Positions 9,114-18,397 of a DNA stretch of 64,000 nt are shown here, in pieces. Each line of letters opens with the position of its first letter. The stretch's first letter is position 1. The position numbers and the translations under genes were made by a program. Source of the stretch: Kribbella antiqua (GTDB lineage Bacteria; Actinomycetota; Actinomycetes; Propionibacteriales; Kribbellaceae). Location of the stretch: assembly GCF_004345665.1 (NCBI RefSeq), contig NZ_SLWR01000004.1, forward strand, positions 434,001 to 498,000, in the 5' to 3' direction. The notes below the pieces were generated by a model. It made no database searches, had not been told where the DNA came from, and was given only the letters and a program-made list of their open reading frames with translations.

Positions 9114-10349
9114 ATGTATGCACCGGCGCCGTTGCGGCGGCAGTTGAATCGGTCAGGGCTGTTGTTGCTCGGCCCTGCCTTCGTGGCGTCGGTCGCGTAC
9201 GTCGATCCGGGCAACTTTGCCACCAATATCGCGGCCGGCGCGACCTACGGTTATCTGCTCTGCTGGGTAGTGGTCGGTGCGAACCTGATGGCCGTCCTGG
9301 TGCAGTACTTGGCTGCCAAGGCGAGCATCGCCACCGGCCGGACGCTTCCCCAGCTGTGCCGGGACCACTTCCGCCGTACGACGTCGACCGGGTTGTGGGC
9401 GCAGGCCGAACTGGTGGCGATCGCGACCGACCTGGCCGAGGTGGTCGGTGGTGCGATCGCGCTGAATCTGCTGTTCGGGATCCCGCTGCTCCTCGGCGGC
9501 GTGATCACCGGCGCGGTGTCGTTCGGGTTGCTGATCTATCAGTCGAAGCGCGGACAGCGGCCGTTCGAGGCGGCGATCATCGGGTTGCTCGCGGTGGTGC
9601 TGATCGGGTTCGTGGTGTCGACAGTGAAGTCGGAGCCGTCCGCGGCCGGTGTCGTCGGTGGCTTGGTGCCGCGGCTGGACGGGACCGAGTCGCTGGTGCT
9701 CGCGGCCGGCATGCTCGGCGCGACGGTGATGCCGCACGCGATCTGGCTGCACGGCGCGCTCGTCACCGACCGCCATTGGAAGACGATCCGCTCGGAGAAG
9801 GGCAAATCCCGCGTACTACGTGCCACCCGGATGGATGTGGCCGTCGCCATGGCTCTGGCCGGCGCGGTCAACCTGGCCATGGTCGTACTCGCGGCAGCCG
9901 CGCTGGACGGCACCGGCGCTGACTCGCTCGACGCCGCACACGCCGCGATCGGCGACCGGCTCGGCCAGATGCCGGCGCTGCTGTTCGCGCTCGCCCTGCT
10001 GGCCAGCGGGTTCGCGTCCTCCTCGGTCGGCACGTACGCCGGGTCGGTCATCCTCGACGGGTTCTGGCAGCGCCATGTCCCGCTCGCGGTCCGCCGGCTG
10101 GTCACGTTGCTCCCGGCCCTCATCATCCTTGCGATCGGCATCGATCCGAGCCGGGCGCTGGTGGTTTCGCAGGTGGTGCTGAGCTTCGGCATCCCGTGTG
10201 CGCTGTGGCCGTTGGTGCGATTGACCGCGTCCCGGCGCGTCATGGGCGACTTCGTCAACCGGTGGGCGACTACTCTCGCCGCATGCCTGGTAGCAACCGC
10301 GGTTTCCTTGCTCAACGTCGTACTGATCGTGCTGACGTTCAAGGGATGA
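9114..10349 (+). CDS. mntH: Nramp-family divalent metal transporter
   Basis: A 411-residue membrane protein with about eleven helices. Both metal-site signatures are present: DPGNFATN in helix 1 (Asp and Asn ligands, near residue 32) and MPHAIW in helix 6 (Met ligand and His). Nramp proteins take up Mn2+ or Fe2+ with protons. No MntR or Fur box was recognised upstream, and the gene is 70 bp downstream of the lipoprotein gene with a weak SD. The metallophosphoesterase gene follows after 7 bp and is probably co-transcribed; many such phosphatases need Mn, which would fit, though that link is inference. Confidence 0.92.
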   Translation: MYAPAPLRRQLNRSGLLLLGPAFVASVAYVDPGNFATNIAAGATYGYLLCWVVVGANLMAVLVQYLAAKASIATGRTLPQLCRDHFRRTTSTGLWAQAELVAIATDLAEVVGGAIALNLLFGIPLLLGGVITGAVSFGLLIYQSKRGQRPFEAAIIGLLAVVLIGFVVSTVKSEPSAAGVVGGLVPRLDGTESLVLAAGMLGATVMPHAIWLHGALVTDRHWKTIRSEKGKSRVLRATRMDVAVAMALAGAVNLAMVVLAAAALDGTGADSLDAAHAAIGDRLGQMPALLFALALLASGFASSSVGTYAGSVILDGFWQRHVPLAVRRLVTLLPALIILAIGIDPSRALVVSQVVLSFGIPCALWPLVRLTASRRVMGDFVNRWATTLAACLVATAVSLLNVVLIVLTFKG

Positions 10350-10356
10350 TCCGCGC

Positions 10357-11142
10357 ATGACCGCCGTGTATGCGGTGAGCGATATCCACGGGCATCCGGA
10401 GAAGCTGCTGGCGTCGCTCCGGGAGGCGGAGCTGGTCGATGCCGAGGGCAACTGGTCGGGGAAGGACGCGCGGCTGTGGTTCCTCGGCGACTTCTTCGAC
10501 CGGGGTCCGGACGGGATCGGCGTACTGCGCTTCGTCCGCAAGCTGATCGGGCAGGCGCCGGACGGCGCCATCCGGGTACTGCTGGGCAACCACGAGATCC
10601 TCGCGCTCGGGATGCACAAATTCGGCGACACGTTCGTGCCGCATGACGGAATCTCCACGCGTAGCTTCGAGCGGTCGTGGGCGCTGAACGGCGGCCAGGA
10701 TCGCGACCAGGAGCTGCTCACCGAGGACGACGTCGACTGGCTGCTCGACCAGCCGATGCTCGGCCTCGACGCAGGTCATCTGCTGATGCACTCCGACACC
10801 GCGGAGTACGTCGAGTGGGGTGACACGATCGATCAGATCAACGCCGCCGCACGGGCTGACCTGCACTCGGACGACATCGTTATCTGGTGGGAGACCTGGC
10901 GGCGGATGACGTCGCGGTACGCCTTCCGCGGCGCCAACGGATCCCAGGTGGCCGCCGTCCTGCTGCAACACCTCGGCGGCCACCGCATCGTCCACGGCCA
11001 CAGCATCGTCGCCGACCAACTCGGCATCGACCCCGCGAACCTCACCGGTCCCCTCCTGTACGCCGACGGCCTAGCCCTGGGCATAGACGGCGGCGCCTTC
11101 GACGGCGGCCCCTGCCTGGTCGTGGAACTGGAACAGCCTTAG
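10357..11142 (+). CDS. PPP-type metallophosphoesterase
   Basis: A 261-residue calcineurin-like phosphatase. The metal-binding signature is complete and in order: SDIHGH at residues 8-13, GDFFDRG around residue 45, GNHE around 75, and a late HGHS near 215. It probably hydrolyses phosphoester bonds in the cytoplasm using two metal ions. Similar single-domain proteins act on phosphoproteins or diadenosine polyphosphates; the substrate here is unknown. It follows the Nramp gene by 7 bp. Confidence 0.9.
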   Translation: MTAVYAVSDIHGHPEKLLASLREAELVDAEGNWSGKDARLWFLGDFFDRGPDGIGVLRFVRKLIGQAPDGAIRVLLGNHEILALGMHKFGDTFVPHDGISTRSFERSWALNGGQDRDQELLTEDDVDWLLDQPMLGLDAGHLLMHSDTAEYVEWGDTIDQINAAARADLHSDDIVIWWETWRRMTSRYAFRGANGSQVAAVLLQHLGGHRIVHGHSIVADQLGIDPANLTGPLLYADGLALGIDGGAFDGGPCLVVELEQP

Positions 11143-11247
11143 CGGCGAAGCTCCACATCCAAGATGATCGCCGATCGCGGGAATGCCGTGGCGCCGGCGC
11201 CGGTTGTTGAAAAGTTGACGGCGAATCACGGCCTTTGGGAGACGTTG

Positions 11248-11619
11248 ATGGCGGAGAAGAAGATTCCTGGTCCGGACCACCCGATCACGGTCGGGAAGAA
11301 CCCCGATCGCGTCGTGGTCAAAGTCGGCGACCAGGTGATCGCGGACACCCGCGAGGCGCTGTCGCTGCAGGAGGCGAGCTACCCCGCGGTGCAGTACATC
11401 CCGCGCGACGACGTCGACCTCACCCTGCTCGAGCGCACCGAGCATGCGACGTACTGCCCGTACAAGGGCAACGCTTCCTACTTCAGCATCGTCCCGGCCG
11501 GCGCCGACGGGGTCAACGCTGTCTGGACCTACGAGCAGCCGTACGACGCGGTCGCCGACATCCGCGACCACGTCGCCTTCTATCCGAACAAGGTCTCGAT
11601 CGAGATCATCGCCGACTGA
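11248..11619 (+). CDS. DUF427 domain protein
   Basis: A 123-residue protein with the compact DUF427 fold: KVGDQVIADTREALSLQEASYPAVQYIPRDDV, TYCPYKGNASYFSI and the ending AVADIRDHVAFYPNKVSIEI. The family is common in actinobacteria and has no proven function. ATG 11248 is chosen because GGGAGA stands just upstream and the family begins here; an earlier ATG at 11164 would add 28 non-conserved residues. The last 14 bp overlap the convergent hydrolase gene. Confidence 0.88.
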   Translation: MAEKKIPGPDHPITVGKNPDRVVVKVGDQVIADTREALSLQEASYPAVQYIPRDDVDLTLLERTEHATYCPYKGNASYFSIVPAGADGVNAVWTYEQPYDAVADIRDHVAFYPNKVSIEIIAD

Positions 11620-12376
11620 GGAACTCGGACAGCACCGGCGCCAGAATCTCGGGCGGTACGACGTGATCCTGGTCGGCGAGCTCGACCAGTTCGGCCGCCA
11701 GTAGGTGCTTCGCCACGCGGTGGGCGGCGTCGACCATGAACGGTGGTGACGCCGTCCCGGCGACGACGAGCGCCGGCTGCTTGATCCGCCCGATCAAGTC
11801 GACGGGCACTCGACCATCCGCGCCGTGCCCGACCACGGCGAAGTCGTACGCCAGCGTGTGTGCGAGCTCCACGATGCCCGGAGCGGATGCGGTCTGGATG
11901 GCGGCCTGCGATGGCATGCCCGCCATCAGGAGGAACAGCTCGACCGCATCCCGCCGACGGCCCTGCTCGATCAGCTGGAGCACTGCCGCGCCGTCGTCCT
12001 CCGAGTCCACGTCGTCCGGCCCGTACGGCGGCTCATGCAGCACCACCTTGGTGAACGGCAGCCCCGCGCTAGCCGCCGCCACGACCAGCGCAGCGCCGGA
12101 CGAGTGCCCGTAGACAGCCGCCGTTCCTCCGAGTGCCGTGAGCAGCGCCCCGATGTCGTCCACCTCGCGCTGGACGGAGTACGTCGTACTGTCGCCGCTG
12201 TCACCACGCCCGCGCCGGTCATACGTCACGACGTCGAACTGGTCAGATAGCTCGTCCGCGAGCGGCCTGAGCGCCGACCGGTCACACAAGGCGCCCGGGA
12301 CCAGGATCAGCCGGGGTCCGCTGCCCGAGCGCTCGTAGGCGATCGTCGTACCGTCCGCGGATGTCACCTTCTGCAT
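11606..12376 (-). CDS. Alpha/beta-fold hydrolase
   Basis: A 256-residue soluble alpha/beta hydrolase. The nucleophile elbow is GHSSG with Ser92, preceded by the oxyanion region LVPGALCDRS; the catalytic His is in ADQDHVVPP near the C terminus, and an Asp in VDLIGRIKQPALVVAGT-region strands completes a normal arrangement. It probably hydrolyses an ester or similar small molecule in the cytoplasm; the substrate is not deducible. Divergent from the acetyltransferase gene, with a small inverted repeat CGTTG/CAACG (12392-12407) between them. Confidence 0.88.
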   Translation of the reverse strand: MQKVTSADGTTIAYERSGSGPRLILVPGALCDRSALRPLADELSDQFDVVTYDRRGRGDSGDSTTYSVQREVDDIGALLTALGGTAAVYGHSSGAALVVAAASAGLPFTKVVLHEPPYGPDDVDSEDDGAAVLQLIEQGRRRDAVELFLLMAGMPSQAAIQTASAPGIVELAHTLAYDFAVVGHGADGRVPVDLIGRIKQPALVVAGTASPPFMVDAAHRVAKHLLAAELVELADQDHVVPPEILAPVLSEFLSRR

Positions 12377-12477
12377 CTCGTCCTCCTCTGTCGTTGTGTA
12401 AGCAACGTCGGAACCGAGCTGCGAACTTCGACATAATCCCTGGCGCTTGCCGGGCCGGGGTGATTCACTGCGTCGCG

Positions 12478-13260
12478 ATGATCAGGCGAGTTGACGACTA
12501 CCTTCATGCGGTGCCGCTGTCCGGTTCGGTTGCAGAACTGGTCGGGCCGTTCACGCTCTTCCGCAGTACGACGGTCTGGCCGTACTACGCGCGGCCGGTG
12601 CCCGGAGCCAACGCGACGATCGAGCCGACCGATATCGACGTACTGCGGTCGCGGTGTGCTGAGCTCGACATCCCCGTGAACTTCGAGTGGGTTGTGGAGA
12701 CCTGTCCGTCGCTCGGTCCGGCGGCCGCCGCGGCCGGGCTCCGGGTGGTCGAGCATCCGTTGCTCGTGCTGGGGCGTGACGACTTCCGCCCGGCGAAGGC
12801 GGACGCGCGCTGCGAGATCCTGCCCGCGGAGGACGCCGTACTGCGGCAGGCCAGGGCGGTCGCGGGGCTTGCTTTCGGCGATCCAGGTACGGCGATTGGC
12901 ACGGCCGGCCCGGCGGAGCGGGACGCCAAGGCAGCCGAGGTTCCGGACAAGCTGATCGAGGCGGTGCTCGACCGGGTGCGCAAGGGCGTCACCGTTGGGG
13001 CGGCCGCGTTCACCGAGGACGGCATGGTCGCCAGCGGACAGCACCAGCCGGTGGAGTCCACCACCGAGATCGTCGGCGTCGGCACGCTGCCCTCTATGCG
13101 CCGCAGAGGCCTTGCCGCAGCGGTCACGTCCGTCCTGGCCGAGCACGCGTTCGCGAACGGCGTAGACCTGATCCTGCTCTCCGCCGAAACCAAAGCCGTC
13201 GCCGCCGTCTACGAACGCGTCGGCTTCCGCCGCATCGGCACCGCCGGCGCCGCCGAGTGA
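12478..13260 (+). CDS. GNAT-family N-acetyltransferase
   Basis: A 260-residue protein whose C-terminal ~120 residues form a GNAT domain: VGVGTLPSMRRRGLAAAVTSVLAEHAFANG carries the acetyl-CoA pyrophosphate loop (RRRGLA) and VYERVGFRRIGTAG is motif B. The N-terminal half is a second, weaker GNAT-like half seen in two-domain acetyltransferases. ATG 12478 is preferred; the frame is open further upstream but without coding character. Acceptor unknown. Next gene starts 44 bp downstream. Confidence 0.85.
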   Translation: MIRRVDDYLHAVPLSGSVAELVGPFTLFRSTTVWPYYARPVPGANATIEPTDIDVLRSRCAELDIPVNFEWVVETCPSLGPAAAAAGLRVVEHPLLVLGRDDFRPAKADARCEILPAEDAVLRQARAVAGLAFGDPGTAIGTAGPAERDAKAAEVPDKLIEAVLDRVRKGVTVGAAAFTEDGMVASGQHQPVESTTEIVGVGTLPSMRRRGLAAAVTSVLAEHAFANGVDLILLSAETKAVAAVYERVGFRRIGTAGAAE

Positions 13261-13304
13261 GAACCATTGGTGGTGGGTGGGCCTAGGGCCGTACCGTTGG
13301 ATGG

Positions 13305-15587
13305 ATGACCGAAACCGAGCGGAACCGCCCACGTACCCTCGCTGAGGCGCTACGTACCTGGGACGACGCTGCCCTCGGTCAGCTCCTGCAGCGGCGTCCC
13401 GACCTGGCGATGCCGATCCCCGCGGACACCAGTCAGCTGGCGGCTCGGGCGACCACCAACGCATCGGCGGCGCGAGCGATCAACCGGCTCGACGAGTTTG
13501 GTGTGGATCTGCTGGAGTCGTTGTCAGCTCTGCCAGAGCCGGTAGACCTAGCTGCCCTGGCTGCCGGGGTCGCACAACCTGTCGAGGTAGTCCAGCCCCG
13601 GGTGGCCGAGCTGCTCGAACTGGCTCTCGTGTGGGGCACTGAGGACGACCTGCGGCCGATCCGGGCAGTGCACGAGCTCCTGGGTCCAACACCCGCCGGA
13701 CTGGGTCCTGTCACCACCAGACACTTCGGCGACCTGGACAAGCTGATCGACGAGGCCGGCCCGGACGCCCGTGCAGTGCTGGACAAACTGACCTGGGGGC
13801 CGCCGACAGGGACGGTGGAGAAGGCTGAGCGTCCAGTGACAATCGCATCTGCGCGTACGCCGGTCGAACGGCTGCTGGCGCGTGGACTCGTCGTACCCAA
13901 GGACGCCAACACCGTCGTACTGCCGCGGCAGATCGGGCTGCACCTGCGTGGCGGGCGAGTGATGGCGTCGACCAGGCCGGTACCGCCTCCACTCGACGGT
14001 AAGCAGGTGTCGGCAGCGATTGCCGACCGTGCCGCTGCTGGTGCTGCGCTGGACCTCGTCAGGCAGGTGGACCGCGCGCTCGAGCAGCTCGGCATCGAAC
14101 CACCTCCAGTACTGCGTACGGGCGGAATCGGCGTGCGGGAGCTCCGCAGTCTGGCCGGCAAGATCGGTGCCGAGGAGCAGACGACTGCCGCCGTACTGGA
14201 GATCGCGTACGCCGCAGGACTCGTGGCAGCCGTAGAGGTCGGCACGAGCGAGCTCTGGCTGCCTACGAGCTCGTACGACGACTGGCTGGAGCTGGACCTC
14301 GCACATCGGTGGGGTCAGCTCGTCATGGCCTGGTACACCGGGCTGAGAGCGATCGGACTGATCGGCAGACGCGACACCGGTGGCGCGACGGCTGCTGCAC
14401 GCGAGAGGCTCATCAACGCGCTGGCGCCCGACCTGGAACGTCTACTCGCACCTGAGGTCCGCACGCTCACTCTGCAGGCGTTGGCCGAGGCAGGAGCCGG
14501 CACTGCATCTGCCAAGGAGTCCGTCGTCACGTGGGTCGCCTGGCACCGCCCTCGACGCGGCGGGCAGTTCCGCGACGATCTGGTCGAGTGGACCATCACT
14601 GAGGCTGCACTGCTAGGACTGACTGGTCTAGGGGCTCTCGCGGCACACGCTCAGCCCCTGCTTGCTTTGGAGCCCACAGCGGACGACTTGGCTGCAGCCA
14701 TCCGCCCGCTGGTCCCGGAGCCGGTGTCAGAGGTGCTGTTGCAGGCCGATCTCACCGCAGTCGCTCCTGGCCCATTGGTACGCACGGTCCAGGACGACCT
14801 GTCCGCTATGGCCGATGTGGAGTCGCACGGCGGCGCAGGGGTCTACAGATTCAGTGAGAGCTCAGTACGACGCGCCTTCGACCTCGGCCGGACCGCGGAC
14901 CAGCTGCACAAGTGGCTGGCCGAGCACTCGCGCACTCCGGTGCCGCAGCCGCTGACGTACCTCATCGACGACGTTGCCCGGCGGCACGGCGTACTCAGGC
15001 TCGGTACGGCGTCGACGTACCTGCGCTGTGACGACGAGGACGTGCTCACCCACCTGCTCAGCTCCAACCTGCCCGGCGTCCGGTTCCGCCGGCTCGCCCC
15101 GACGGTGGTGGTGTCGCCGTCGCCGCCGGATATGGTGCTGAGCCGGCTGCGGGAGGCCGGTCTCGCGCCGCTCGCGGAGACATTCGACGGCGTCGTACAC
15201 GTGACTGGTGCTGCGACCCGCCGCGGCGACACTCCACGACGCCGTACGAGCAGGGACTTCGTCGACAGCGCACTCGACCTCACCGACGACCAGGTGAAGG
15301 CGGTGATCGAGAAGGTCCGCGCCGGCGACCGCGTGGCCGCCGAGCGCCCAGCCGAGGCTCTGATCGAAGCCACCGCACCTGCCGAGACCATCGGCGTACT
15401 GGCCAACGCGGCCGAGGCGCACGCCCGCACCTGGATCTCCTACGTCGACCACAACGGCAACGCCTCAGAACGCATCGTCGAACCAGTCCGCGTCGCCGAC
15501 GGCTGGCTGACCGCCTACGACGAAGGCGCCGACCAGCCCCGCACCTACGCACTGCACCGCATCTCCACCGCTCGGCCGGTCAGTTGA
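13305..15587 (+). CDS. Helicase-associated domain protein, XPB partner
   Basis: A 760-residue protein without Walker motifs. It is the actinobacterial Helicase_C_3-type / XPB N-terminal-like protein always met next to XPB; M. tuberculosis has the same pair (Rv0862c and Rv0861c). The N terminus (LAEALRTWDDAALGQLLQRRPDLA) and several winged-helix segments are typical, and the C-terminal part (about 560-700) resembles a helicase-associated fold. It probably binds DNA or regulates the helicase; no activity is proven to my knowledge. The helicase gene begins 47 bp later and is likely in the same operon. Confidence 0.88.
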   Translation: MTETERNRPRTLAEALRTWDDAALGQLLQRRPDLAMPIPADTSQLAARATTNASAARAINRLDEFGVDLLESLSALPEPVDLAALAAGVAQPVEVVQPRVAELLELALVWGTEDDLRPIRAVHELLGPTPAGLGPVTTRHFGDLDKLIDEAGPDARAVLDKLTWGPPTGTVEKAERPVTIASARTPVERLLARGLVVPKDANTVVLPRQIGLHLRGGRVMASTRPVPPPLDGKQVSAAIADRAAAGAALDLVRQVDRALEQLGIEPPPVLRTGGIGVRELRSLAGKIGAEEQTTAAVLEIAYAAGLVAAVEVGTSELWLPTSSYDDWLELDLAHRWGQLVMAWYTGLRAIGLIGRRDTGGATAAARERLINALAPDLERLLAPEVRTLTLQALAEAGAGTASAKESVVTWVAWHRPRRGGQFRDDLVEWTITEAALLGLTGLGALAAHAQPLLALEPTADDLAAAIRPLVPEPVSEVLLQADLTAVAPGPLVRTVQDDLSAMADVESHGGAGVYRFSESSVRRAFDLGRTADQLHKWLAEHSRTPVPQPLTYLIDDVARRHGVLRLGTASTYLRCDDEDVLTHLLSSNLPGVRFRRLAPTVVVSPSPPDMVLSRLREAGLAPLAETFDGVVHVTGAATRRGDTPRRRTSRDFVDSALDLTDDQVKAVIEKVRAGDRVAAERPAEALIEATAPAETIGVLANAAEAHARTWISYVDHNGNASERIVEPVRVADGWLTAYDEGADQPRTYALHRISTARPVS

Positions 15588-15634
15588 CCCCTGAGGCACA
15601 ATGGAAGGTCGGACATCGGTGAATGGGAGATGCA

Positions 15635-17275
15635 GTGACAGACGGTCCTCTGATCGTGCAGTCGGACAAGACGCTTCTGCTCGAGACTGCACATCCGGAC
15701 GCAACCGACTGCCGGAAGGCGATCGCGCCATTCGCTGAGCTGGAGCGAGCCCCTGAGCATGTGCACACCTACCGGCTGACACCACTCGGGCTGTGGAACG
15801 CACGGGCTGCCGGGCATGACGCCGAGCAAGTGATTGATGTTCTGCTGCGCTACAGCCGCTACCCCGTCCCGCACTCGCTGCTGGTCGACATCGCCGAGAC
15901 ACTCGACCGTTACGGGCGGCTGCGGCTGGAGAAGCACCCGCAGCACGGGCTGGTGCTCGTCACCACCGACCGGCCGGTGCTCGAAGAGGTACTGCGGAGC
16001 GCCAAGGTCAAGCCGATGCTCGGCGCCCGCATCGACGACGACACGGTCCTCGTACACCCGTCGGAGCGCGGTCACCTCAAGCAGACCCTGCTGAAGCTCG
16101 GCTGGCCCGCCGAAGACCTCGCCGGGTACGTGGACGGCGAGACGCACAAGATCGACCTGGTCTGCAAGGGCTGGGACATGCGCCCGTACCAGCAGCAGGC
16201 AGTGGACTCGTTCTGGCACGGCGGCTCGGGCGTCGTCGTACTGCCGTGTGGTGCCGGCAAGACGATCGTCGGCGCGGCCGCGATGGCGCAGGCGTCCGCG
16301 ACCACGCTGATCCTCGTCACGAACACGGTGTCGGCCCGGCAGTGGAAGGACGAGCTGCTCCGCCGGACCAGTCTGACCGAGGACGAGATCGGCGAGTACT
16401 CCGGTGCGCGCAAGGAGATCCGGCCGGTGACCATCGCGACGTACCAGGTGATGACCACGCGCCGGAAGGGCGTCTACTCGCACCTGGAGCTCTTCGACGC
16501 GCGCGACTGGGGCCTGATCGTGTACGACGAGGTGCACCTGCTGCCGGCGCCGATCTTCCGGATGACCGCGGATCTGCAGACCCGGCGGCGGATCGGTCTG
16601 ACTGCGACGCTCGTACGCGAGGACGGCCGCGAGGGCGACGTGTTCTCGCTGATCGGGCCGAAGCGGTACGACGCGCCGTGGAAGGACATCGAGGCGCAGG
16701 GCTGGATCGCGCCGGCCGACTGCGTCGAGGTGCGGGTGGACCTGGAGCAGACCGAGCGGTTCGTCTACGCGACGGCCGAGCCGGAGGACCGCTACCGCCT
16801 GGCCGCGTCGACCCCGGCGAAGTCCCGGCTGGTACGACGTATTGCCGAACACCACGCGGATGAGCCGCTGCTCGTGATCGGCCAGTACATCGACCAGCTG
16901 GACGAGCTCGGCGAACGGCTCGAATGCCCGGTGATCAAGGGCGAGACGACGGTCCGCGAACGCCAGCGCCTCTTCGACGCGTTCCGCAAGGGCGAGATCA
17001 AACGCCTGGTGGTCAGCAAGGTCGCCAACTTCTCCATCGACCTCCCCGAAGCCTCGGTCGCCATCCAGGTCTCCGGCACCTTCGGCTCCCGCCAGGAGGA
17101 AGCCCAGCGCCTGGGCCGGGTCCTCCGCCCCAAAGGCGACGGCCGCACCGCCCGCTTCTACTCCATCGTCGCCCGAGACACCGTAGACGCCGAATTCGCC
17201 GCCCACCGCCAACGCTTCCTGGCCGAACAGGGCTACGCCTACACGATCGTGGACGCAGAGAACCTCTTCGCGTAG
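15635..17275 (+). CDS. DNA repair helicase XPB
   Basis: A 546-residue SF2 helicase. Seen motifs: Walker A PCGAGKT (204-210), motif II DEVH (298-301), the XPB RED motif in VREDGREGD, and motif VI QEEAQRLGRVLRPKG near residue 490. Bacterial XPB unwinds DNA 3' to 5' and is linked to DNA repair; the role in bacteria is not settled. GTG 15635 is preferred over ATG 15623 because GGGAG lies 7 bp before it and the protein begins MTDGPLIVQSDKT as in relatives. It works with the upstream partner. The stop is 9 bp from the left arm of repeat element A. Confidence 0.93.
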   Translation: MTDGPLIVQSDKTLLLETAHPDATDCRKAIAPFAELERAPEHVHTYRLTPLGLWNARAAGHDAEQVIDVLLRYSRYPVPHSLLVDIAETLDRYGRLRLEKHPQHGLVLVTTDRPVLEEVLRSAKVKPMLGARIDDDTVLVHPSERGHLKQTLLKLGWPAEDLAGYVDGETHKIDLVCKGWDMRPYQQQAVDSFWHGGSGVVVLPCGAGKTIVGAAAMAQASATTLILVTNTVSARQWKDELLRRTSLTEDEIGEYSGARKEIRPVTIATYQVMTTRRKGVYSHLELFDARDWGLIVYDEVHLLPAPIFRMTADLQTRRRIGLTATLVREDGREGDVFSLIGPKRYDAPWKDIEAQGWIAPADCVEVRVDLEQTERFVYATAEPEDRYRLAASTPAKSRLVRRIAEHHADEPLLVIGQYIDQLDELGERLECPVIKGETTVRERQRLFDAFRKGEIKRLVVSKVANFSIDLPEASVAIQVSGTFGSRQEEAQRLGRVLRPKGDGRTARFYSIVARDTVDAEFAAHRQRFLAEQGYAYTIVDAENLFA

Positions 17276-17284
17276 TGCCGGATG

Positions 17285-17382
17285 TGCAGCTCGACAGGAG
17301 GTGTCGGGTCAGCCGGTCGTCGCGTACGCTCAGCGATGGCGGCAGCGGGTGGGTGTGCTTGGGCACCTCCTGTCGATCTGCA
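17285..17382. repeat. 98-bp inverted-repeat element, copy A
   Basis: Arms TGCAGCTCGACAGGAGGTG (17285-17303) and CACCTCCTGTCGATCTGCA (17364-17382) are inverted repeats matching at 18 of 19 positions, with a 60-bp centre. The same plan, same total length and same orientation recur in copy B (18300-18397); both centres hold GGGTC near offset 21-22 and ACGCTCA near offset 40-41. Copy A fills the space between the XPB stop and the stop of the DUF559 gene, so it could also act as a bidirectional terminator. Confidence 0.8.
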
Positions 17383-17387
17383 AGTTG

Positions 17388-18248
17388 TCAGCCGGCGAGG
17401 CGCTGAGCCAACGTGGCACGAATTGTGGCGACGACCCAGGCCGGATCACCGATCACTTGCTCGTACGTGAGCCGGAGCACCAGCCATCCCGCCGCCACCA
17501 GCTCGTCATACCGATGGCAGTCAGCGGCAAAGTCCTGCCGGGATCCATGGAATTCGAAGCCGTCGGCCTCGAGTGCCAGCCGGGCGCGCCGATGTCCCAG
17601 ATCGACCCGCGCCCGGAACCATCCGTTGGTCACCAGGACCTGTGGTTCGAAGCCGTCGATGCCCTCGCTGATGAGAAGAGCCCGCAGCATGGATTCCAGG
17701 AAGCTGCCCGACTCGCGGGTCGCGGCCGCGGCCATCCGGCGAGCATCCGGGCAGCCTGGCCCCCGCATCGCGGCAGTGGCGGCAAGGAGTTGCTCCTGGC
17801 TGAGGTTTCCGGTGGCGAGGGCCGCATCGGCGACAGCGAGCGCCTCACCGAAGGGAAGCACGCGAGAACAGTCGAGGACGGTCCGCAGCAAAGACGTGAT
17901 CCGATTGCGGCGCTCGTCGGAATCGGTGTCGGCCCAATGCAGAACAGCGGATGGGCCCGGACGAGGGCGACGCTTGGGCGGAAGTGTGACATGCGGCTTC
18001 TCCGGTGCCACCAGCAGCGGAAGCTTCAACGCCGCCGCAGCACTCACATGCGAGAGGACCCCATCATAGGCGAGCGTGGCCACCGTGTCGGCGGGCAGCC
18101 CCGGCACAGCGTAGATCCCCTGTGCGATCCGCTGGATCTCACCGCGCTCGAGCGCCACCGCAACAGCTCGGCGGGACGTCGCCGCCACCAACTCGGCGTA
18201 CGTGGCCCAGCCACCCTGGCGGGCAAGGACCTCGTGGACCGATTCCAT
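17388..18248 (-). CDS. AbiEi-like N-terminal / DUF559 Vsr-like endonuclease protein
   Basis: A 286-residue two-part protein. Residues 1-60 (VLARQGGWATYAELVAATSRRAVAVALERGEIQRIAQGIYAVPGL) are the winged helix found in AbiEi-type antitoxins and many lone actinobacterial proteins. Residues about 190-280 are a DUF559/Vsr-like PD-(D/E)xK nuclease: ARVDLGHRRARLALEADGFE then FHGSRQDFAADCHRYDELVAAGW, with candidate catalytic D, E, D and H residues. No toxin or antitoxin gene accompanies it, so the TA label would be misleading. Two 98-bp repeat elements flank it exactly. Such genes are multicopy in some actinobacteria; a mobile or homing-type life is inferred. Confidence 0.82.
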   Translation of the reverse strand: MESVHEVLARQGGWATYAELVAATSRRAVAVALERGEIQRIAQGIYAVPGLPADTVATLAYDGVLSHVSAAAALKLPLLVAPEKPHVTLPPKRRPRPGPSAVLHWADTDSDERRNRITSLLRTVLDCSRVLPFGEALAVADAALATGNLSQEQLLAATAAMRGPGCPDARRMAAAATRESGSFLESMLRALLISEGIDGFEPQVLVTNGWFRARVDLGHRRARLALEADGFEFHGSRQDFAADCHRYDELVAAGWLVLRLTYEQVIGDPAWVVATIRATLAQRLAG

Positions 18249-18299
18249 CCAGGGATGGTGCCTGAATTCGTCGACTCGCGGCTTGGCTTATCCACAGGA

Positions 18300-18397
18300 G
18301 ACATTTCGACAGGATGTGTCTGGGTCTAGCAGCAGAGACACGCTCACGAGACCGGCCGCCTCCTCCTGAGTGGAGGTATACGTCCTGTCGATCTGCA
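18300..18397. repeat. 98-bp inverted-repeat element, copy B
   Basis: Arms GACATTTCGACAGGATGTG (18300-18318) and TACGTCCTGTCGATCTGCA (18379-18397) share a core TCGACAGGA/TCCTGTCGA with copy A; the last 15 bases are identical to the end of copy A. Total length is 98 bp, as in copy A. It lies 51 bp before the start of the DUF559 gene and ends 4 bp from the GntR stop codon, so it may hold that gene's promoter. A smaller hairpin, CCTCCTCCTGAGTGGAGG, is inside. Confidence 0.78.

Noticed and set aside
9114..10349. MntR or Fur box before the Nramp gene
   Set aside because: The 69-bp gap shows no convincing palindrome.
17388..18248. Labelling the AbiEi-like protein as a type IV antitoxin
   Set aside because: No AbiEii toxin is adjacent, and the C-terminal half is a Vsr/DUF559 nuclease, so a toxin-antitoxin pair is not supported.
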